The position numbers and the translations under genes were made by a program. 24,257 nucleotides of DNA, from NCBI GenBank assembly GCA_019649035.1, contig BMAT01000250.1:131799-156055 (forward strand), given 5' to 3'. The notes below the pieces were generated by a model. It made no database searches, was not told the origin of the DNA, and saw nothing but the letters and a program-made list of their open reading frames with translations. How positions within the stretch are numbered: the stretch's first letter is position 1; every line of letters starts with the position of its first letter. This document shows, in pieces, positions 22,815 to 24,257 of the stretch. Origin of the DNA: Elysia marginata. Its lineage: Eukaryota > Mollusca > Gastropoda > Plakobranchidae.

Positions 22815-23929
22815 ATGATGAGGATGAGGAGGGTGAGAAGGATAACGAGGATTAGGATGGTGAATGCTGACAATAAAATCAACATTAATTATAACAAAAA
22901 CAACAAAAAACAATAATAACCACAACAAATAATTATAATAATTATATGAATGATGAAAATAATGAAATAGATAATTATTATTGTCAAGGTTCAAGACAAT
23001 GTTGGGGTGATCTAAACACAACACAAACAATTACTTCACACTGCAAGTGGTGATTCTGTCGCTCCAAATATTCAATTGGGCAACTTTTTGGTTTGATAGA
23101 CGAGGTAACTTTGACCTTCCTTTCTTAGCACATTCATTGCACGAGGTAGAAGTTGTGAGTAACTTTGGAATCCTGTAGAGGCTTAAACAGTTTTTGACAC
23201 AGTGTAAAAAGGTTAGCAATTTTCAGGTTTCTTTTACAATTTTCATAGGTCTAGATCTAGTTCCAGTTGGTTCAGATTTAAGAGAGAACTGAAGGTCGAA
23301 GGGCATAAATTTCTTTGGTTATATAGTAATATGCTTTATTTTCTCCCGCCATGCATTTCGCAGACAGAGTTATACTCGAGTTTACTGCACAAGCTTCTGT
23401 TGGGACTATTTCAATGGACATCAATAAGAAACACAACACCAGCGAACAACAGCAACAGTAATAACAGCAACAACAGCAACAGTAACAATAACAACAGCAA
23501 CAACAACAACAGCAGCAACAACTACAGTAACAACAACAACACCAGCGAACAACAGCAACAGTAACAACAACAACAGCAACAGCAACAGCAGCAACAACAA
23601 CAGCAGTAACAGCTACAGTAACAACGACAACAACAGTATCATTGTCAGCCTGGAATAAAAAGAGCTACACTGACTATCACAGCACAAGCACCTCGGACTT
23701 TGAGAGATTGACAGTCTTAATCAACTGCAGATACTCCAGCTCCCACTTGAGAGAGAGTCTCTCCATCTCAGGTGTATCTCTCCGCATTGGGAACGCCAGC
23801 TGAATGCTGTTGGCAGCCTCGAGAATACCTTCCGACACCGTCACGTCTCCGACAATTCGCCTCATGTTAACCGTTTGATTCTGCACCTGCCAAATTGGGT
23901 ACTTGACTAAACCCATTTTTAGAGCAGCT
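10132..23929 (-). CDS. Patched domain-containing (PTCHD3-like/Patched-related) transmembrane protein, 12 exons, N-terminus missing
   Basis: Twelve exons (listed separately) join into 769 residues in one frame with a natural stop. The protein is of the RND/Patched/NPC1 type, a multipass membrane protein thought to move or sense sterols and other lipids. In order: end of ectodomain 1 (residues 1-98, with N-glycosylation sequons NQT, NLS and NGT); sterol-sensing-domain helices 2-6 (about 100-265), including GIGVDDMFLLMSGW with the Asp pair at 173-174; a cysteine-bearing loop; helix 7 (about 323-347); ectodomain 2 (about 350-520); helices 8-10 ending in SVGFSVDFCAH with Asp589; helices 11-12; and a polar C-tail of about 95 residues. 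The GxxxD(D) motifs of helices 4 and 10, which in this fold carry the cation-coupling acids, are both intact. Helix 1 and the start of ectodomain 1 are upstream of 24257. The family call is firm. The paralogue is uncertain; PTCHD3-like or a nematode PTR-like member fits better than true Patched. Confidence 0.93.
10670..11078 (-). other. PTCHD intron
   Basis: GTAACA to TTTTCAG; AT-rich, with a run of ten A at 11061-11070. Nothing further. Confidence 0.85.
11079..11256 (-). CDS. PTCHD exon: helices 8-10, GFSVDF motif
   Basis: The acceptor CTATCCGCAG precedes 11256 and the donor TCTG|GTAACA follows 11079. It encodes MLVVTIVFLPQPVIVGLVMF, VIMILVGVFGFMAFW and VTMVLLIMSVGFSVDF. The last codon is completed by the next exon to give GFSVDFCAH, the second GxxxD motif. 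Confidence 0.95.
11940..12017 (+). repeat. (GA)n microsatellite in PTCHD intron
   Basis: About 78 bases of nearly pure GA with a few interruptions. On the transcribed strand it is a CU-rich tract, far from any acceptor. Confidence 0.95.
12435..12535 (+). repeat. Second (GA)n microsatellite in the same intron
   Basis: About 100 bases of GA with AAC, AAT and GG interruptions in its first half and a pure second half. It ends 44 bases before the SINE at 12580. Confidence 0.95.
12580..12878 (+). mobile_element. tRNA-derived SINE, family 1, copy C, with perfect target duplication
   Basis: It matches copy A at 704-989 along its length. It has box B-like GGGTTCGATCC (12625-12635), ACTTTAAAATTGGTATTAGT, the core CGGTGTCAGGATAATGTGAC (12730-12749), and the tail AGAGATGTTAAAATTCAACC then a CCAA repeat. 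CCACAAATAATT at 12568-12579 and 12879-12890 is a perfect 12-bp target duplication, so the insertion is relatively young. It lies antisense within a PTCHD intron. Confidence 0.93.
12936..13098 (-). CDS. PTCHD exon: VFAYAEAF block
   Basis: The acceptor TTGTTCCACAG precedes 13098 and the donor GCAG|GTCAGT follows 12936. It encodes DSNDEKAVMNGAREIADASP, VFAYAEAFVLIEQYVTIL and the start of helix 8 (STFKTVGSTLA). This is the conserved VF.Y..SF..EQY segment before the second membrane bundle. Confidence 0.92.
13135..13326 (+). repeat. Pair of diverged direct repeats, about 58 bp, next to a PTCHD exon
   Basis: Units at 13135-13193 and 13267-13326 share CGCAGCA, AATGCAAAA.GTAGGC, and AGCACGA.TTG.TT, spaced about 132 bases. 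They begin 37 bases upstream (gene-wise) of the acceptor at 13098. The unit matches no coding exon. Confidence 0.6.
13327..14054 (-). other. Remainder of PTCHD intron
   Basis: AT-rich, GTTGGT start at 14054. No feature recognised. Confidence 0.75.
14055..14291 (-). CDS. PTCHD exon: ectodomain 2, SCWLTSL region
   Basis: The acceptor TTGTTTTGAAG precedes 14291. It encodes 79 residues, including a helix NMQDLLSAVH, SCWLTSLAK, LHEFLAQQTRFYNDV and ETIIASRCHASSTW, with sequons NTS and NET. The donor is taken as TGG|GTTGGT (14055/14054) because that keeps phase 0 with the next exon; a better-looking GTAATG 4 bases later would break the frame. Confidence 0.82.
14292..14903 (-). other. PTCHD intron
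   Basis: GTACCG to TTTTGAAG, strongly AT-rich between 14330 and 14750. No repeat or gene recognised. Confidence 0.82.
14904..14993 (-). CDS. PTCHD exon: ectodomain 2 (90 bp, phase 0 both ends)
   Basis: The acceptor TTTCCTAG precedes 14993 and the donor GAAG|GTACCG follows 14904. It encodes 30 residues, AWLQTDFGEWIPVSFVTVGA then KVYSSAEALK, matching the V.FVT strand region of PTCHD ectodomain 2. Confidence 0.88.
14994..15841 (-). other. PTCHD intron
   Basis: GTATTT to TTCCTAG. Apart from the possible SINE fragment at 15130-15290 nothing is recognised. Confidence 0.8.
15130..15290 (-). mobile_element. Fragment of an old tRNA-derived SINE (tentative)
   Basis: On the minus strand, CACTACTTTAGTGGTCCAGA then a box B-like GGGTTAGATCCC (15240-15229). 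This resembles a decayed tRNA head (CACTA..AGTGGTCCAGAGACC..GGTTCGATCCC), followed by a non-tRNA body. No target duplication or tail was found, so the ends are guesses. Confidence 0.4.
15842..15989 (-). CDS. PTCHD exon: helix 7 and GL-SYFYKY block
   Basis: The acceptor AACTTTTCAG precedes 15989 and the donor TCAG|GTATTT follows 15842. It encodes PVRMLVLLLFAIYLGVAIWG, then LKQGLDLKNIVLTSSYFYKY, the conserved entry into ectodomain 2. Confidence 0.94.
15990..16994 (-). other. PTCHD intron
   Basis: GTAAGA to CTTTTCAG. AT-rich; no feature recognised. Confidence 0.82.
16995..17238 (-). CDS. PTCHD exon: helix 6 and Cys-containing central loop
   Basis: The acceptor CTTCTCACCACAG precedes 17238 and the donor CTAA|GTAAGA follows 16995. 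It encodes VTVLLCYITNASIFGACLTL (helix 6) and HGRRVFSRRHTFTC, then a soluble loop with four cysteines. The GT of the donor lies inside an AAG-TAA pair, so unspliced reading would stop at once; spliced, the codon becomes AAA. Confidence 0.92.
17239..17806 (-). other. PTCHD intron with a small tandem duplication
   Basis: GTAAGG to CACCACAG. It contains GCCGTAAAAAGTTT twice in tandem (17644-17657 and 17658-17671, the last base differing). Otherwise unremarkable. Confidence 0.8.
17807..17881 (-). CDS. PTCHD exon: helix 5, TDFLAF block (75 bp)
   Basis: A short exon with acceptor AAAATTACAG and donor ACTG|GTAAGG. It reads TDFLAFMVGSSTVFVSVKNF, which joins the upstream TITS as the classic SVTDFLAF block of Patched-family proteins. 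It is too short to be seen as an open frame but keeps phase on both sides. Confidence 0.92.
17882..18598 (-). other. PTCHD intron
   Basis: GTAAAG to AATTACAG. It holds a short AT run near 17900 and the retroposon-like tail at 18325-18372. Confidence 0.78.
18325..18372 (+). mobile_element. Possible 3' tail of a retroposon: GGCGCTATATAAAAAGC followed by (ATT)n
   Basis: GGAATAGGCGCTATATAAAA then GCCGTTATTATTATTATCATTA. This GGCGCTATATAA..C.GTT(ATT)n ending is a recurrent tail of LINE/SINE copies in marine invertebrates, as I recall it. The body upstream is too short or decayed to classify. Confidence 0.4.
18599..18730 (-). CDS. PTCHD exon: GVDDMF motif
   Basis: The acceptor CGTCTGCAG precedes 18730 and the donor TCAG|GTAAAG follows 18599. 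It encodes IGVDDMFLLMSGWSET and AGIGITITS, the helix 4 acidic motif and the start of helix 5 of the sterol-sensing domain. Confidence 0.94.
19151..19524 (+). repeat. Minisatellite with short (34 bp) and long (about 60-65 bp) units
   Basis: About eight units begin with AGATTAACTTTATTACTTTA then TCATGTTTACG. The long form adds GATTCACTGACTGTATTCAA AACACAAATTGTA-like sequence. Order: long, four short (19211-19347), long, long, partial. The last unit stops 4 bases from the exon at 19529, so in the transcript the array starts almost at the splice donor. Confidence 0.9.
19529..19675 (-). CDS. PTCHD exon: helices 3-4
   Basis: The acceptor GAGCAG precedes 19675 and the donor CTGG|GTACG follows 19529. 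It encodes SLLSIAGVLATGLGIFGAFG and ends NISGVMPFLTL, running into the GIGVDDMF motif of the next exon. The flanking intron starts with a minisatellite 4 bases away. Confidence 0.93.
20164..21416 (+). mobile_element. Dead mariner-like (IS630-Tc1-mariner) transposon
   Basis: An element of 1,253 bp in the 2.9-kb PTCHD intron. The ends are inverted: left TCGGGTG..CC, A-run, ACGTCCCCAAC..TTGTCA; right, read inward, TTGGGTGGCC, A-run, ACGTCCTCAAC.TTTGTCA. Both are flanked by TA (20162-20163 and 21417-21418), the target of this superfamily. The left repeat is stretched by a CAAA/CAACAA-rich expansion (20190-20240). Inside is a broken transposase. The size is normal for mariner. Non-functional. Confidence 0.82.
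20440..21230 (+). pseudogene. Mariner-type transposase pseudogene
   Basis: Stretches of transposase recur in changing frames: RRLRSWRFLNRFSN then IISTDKKT (first catalytic Asp at 20611-20613); FTLEIAKNTQNDVVY; KVMVSAGVC-stop-DGKIDIIF; FILQQDCA (second catalytic Asp at 20898-20900); PPKSPDLNPMHYAMWGSLVE; and NRVRDIVQLEGGSTNHL. There are at least two in-frame stops (near 20758 and 20835) and frameshifts near 20620 and 20910. The third catalytic acid is replaced by His at 21001-21003 in NPMHYAMWG, where related transposases have NP.DY. No intact reading frame. Confidence 0.88.
21419..22282 (-). other. PTCHD intron between the mariner copy and the foldback element
   Basis: AT-rich with a run of fourteen A at 21719-21732. 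No gene or repeat recognised. Confidence 0.7.
22283..22498. mobile_element. MITE-like foldback element with about 50-bp inverted ends
   Basis: The left arm (22283-22334) contains AAGGGTGTGCACATT and CGCTATCAAAATGGCTAACG. The right arm (22498-22448, read inward) contains AAGGCTGTGCACATTTC and CGCTATCAAGATGGCGAATG. The arms match at roughly three quarters of positions over about 50 bases, separated by about 115 bases without coding content. No clear target duplication was found. It fits a non-autonomous DNA transposon or a hairpin-forming foldback repeat. Confidence 0.65.
22536..22656 (-). CDS. PTCHD exon: start of sterol-sensing domain, helix 2
   Basis: The acceptor TGGTCTAG precedes 22656 and the donor GCG|GTAACC follows 22536. 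It encodes LAYSASQSMDIEL, then the helix DAYMFALTFAFMIAYAMIAS. Its last base, G, joins GT of the next exon to make a glycine. Confidence 0.9.
22700..22850 (+). repeat. (GAT)n microsatellite
   Basis: A pure GAT run at 22778-22813 within a wider impure GATGAT/GGTGA tract, in a PTCHD intron. The Met- and His-rich open frames over it are artefacts of the repeat. Confidence 0.95.
23432..23635 (+). repeat. CAA/CAG trinucleotide-rich satellite in PTCHD intron
   Basis: Impure (CAA)n/(CAG)n with GTAACA interruptions. A block, ACACCAGCGAACAACAGCAA, occurs twice about 103 bases apart, so the array grew partly by block duplication. It would read as Asn/Gln/Ser runs but lies in an intron on the opposite strand to the gene. 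Confidence 0.92.
23692..23929 (-). CDS. PTCHD exon: ectodomain 1 end
   Basis: On the minus strand the acceptor TTTTGCAG precedes 23929 and the donor GAG|GTGCTT follows 23692. One leading base completes a codon from the missing upstream exon, then 79 codons follow. ILEAANSIQLAFPM and WELEYLQLIK match the typical PTCHD ectodomain 1. The Met in KMGLVK is internal, not a start. Confidence 0.88.
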
Positions 23930-24007
23930 CTGCAAAATATTGAAACCGTCTTGACAGTTTTGAAGCATAATTATTGTGATTATTGATTTCTTATAAATTT
24001 AAATTGG

Positions 24008-24257
24008 TAGCTAGAAAAGAAGATAAAGTAAGAAAGAAGGACCGAAAGAAAATGAGAGAACGAGTGGAAGAGAGAGATAAAGATAGAGAGATAATGAGAG
24101 AAAGAATGGGAGAAAAAAAGAAAGACAGAGATAGAGCGAGAAGAGAAAGATAGACAGAGATAGATAGATAGATAGATAGATATAGAGAGATAGATAGATA
24201 GATAGATAGAGATAGATAGACAGATAGATAGAGAGAGAGATAGATAGATAGATAGAT
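24008..24257 (+). repeat. GAGA/GATA-rich simple repeat running off the window
   Basis: Impure AGAAAG and GAGAGA sequence changing to nearly pure GATA repeats from about 24153. It lies in the intron upstream of the first visible PTCHD exon and continues past the edge. Confidence 0.95.

Noticed and set aside
22622-23030. Ile-rich, Met-rich and His-rich open frames
   Set aside because: Translations of the GAT repeat in its three frames.
24153-24257. Regulatory GATA-factor cluster
   Set aside because: Simple-sequence GATA microsatellite; the motif count follows from the repeat and is not evidence of function.

Overview
This is a window of an animal nuclear genome. It is AT-rich and intron-dense, with GT-AG introns, tRNA-derived SINEs, a decayed mariner element and many micro- and minisatellites. 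The two protein genes are animal families, and the repeat style fits a lophotrochozoan, plausibly a gastropod mollusc. That taxon is an inference; no sequence here proves it.

Layout. Positions 1-1200 hold a degenerate minisatellite of about 57 bp that is split by a SINE at 704-989. A second, different tRNA-derived SINE lies at 1305-1560. From 2264 to 4772 on the + strand are the last three coding exons of an EndoU (XendoU-type) endoribonuclease, ending in a normal stop; its 5' exons lie upstream of the window or were not recognised. Positions 4773-10131 hold the EndoU 3' UTR and an intergenic AT-rich stretch with no recognisable gene. From 23929 down to 10132 on the - strand are twelve exons of a Patched-domain-containing (PTCHD/Patched-related, RND-type) membrane protein. 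They join in one frame into 769 residues, including both halves of the transporter fold and the natural C-terminus. The N-terminal exon(s), with the first membrane segment, lie beyond the right edge.

The two genes are convergent, tail to tail, and nothing suggests they act in one pathway. EndoU proteins cleave RNA at uridines. PTCHD proteins are presumed lipid or sterol transporters or receptors of the Patched/NPC1 type. The PTCHD introns carry the repeats: long GA tracts, a SINE with a perfect 12-bp target duplication, a 34/65-bp minisatellite touching a splice donor, a dead mariner element with recognisable terminal inverted repeats, a foldback MITE-like element, and GAT, CAA/CAG and GATA microsatellites.

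I found no evidence of a new biological system. The most useful points for follow-up are a 20-bp core shared by two otherwise different SINE families, the structure of the mariner element, the foldback element, and one splice donor choice that decides the PTCHD frame.
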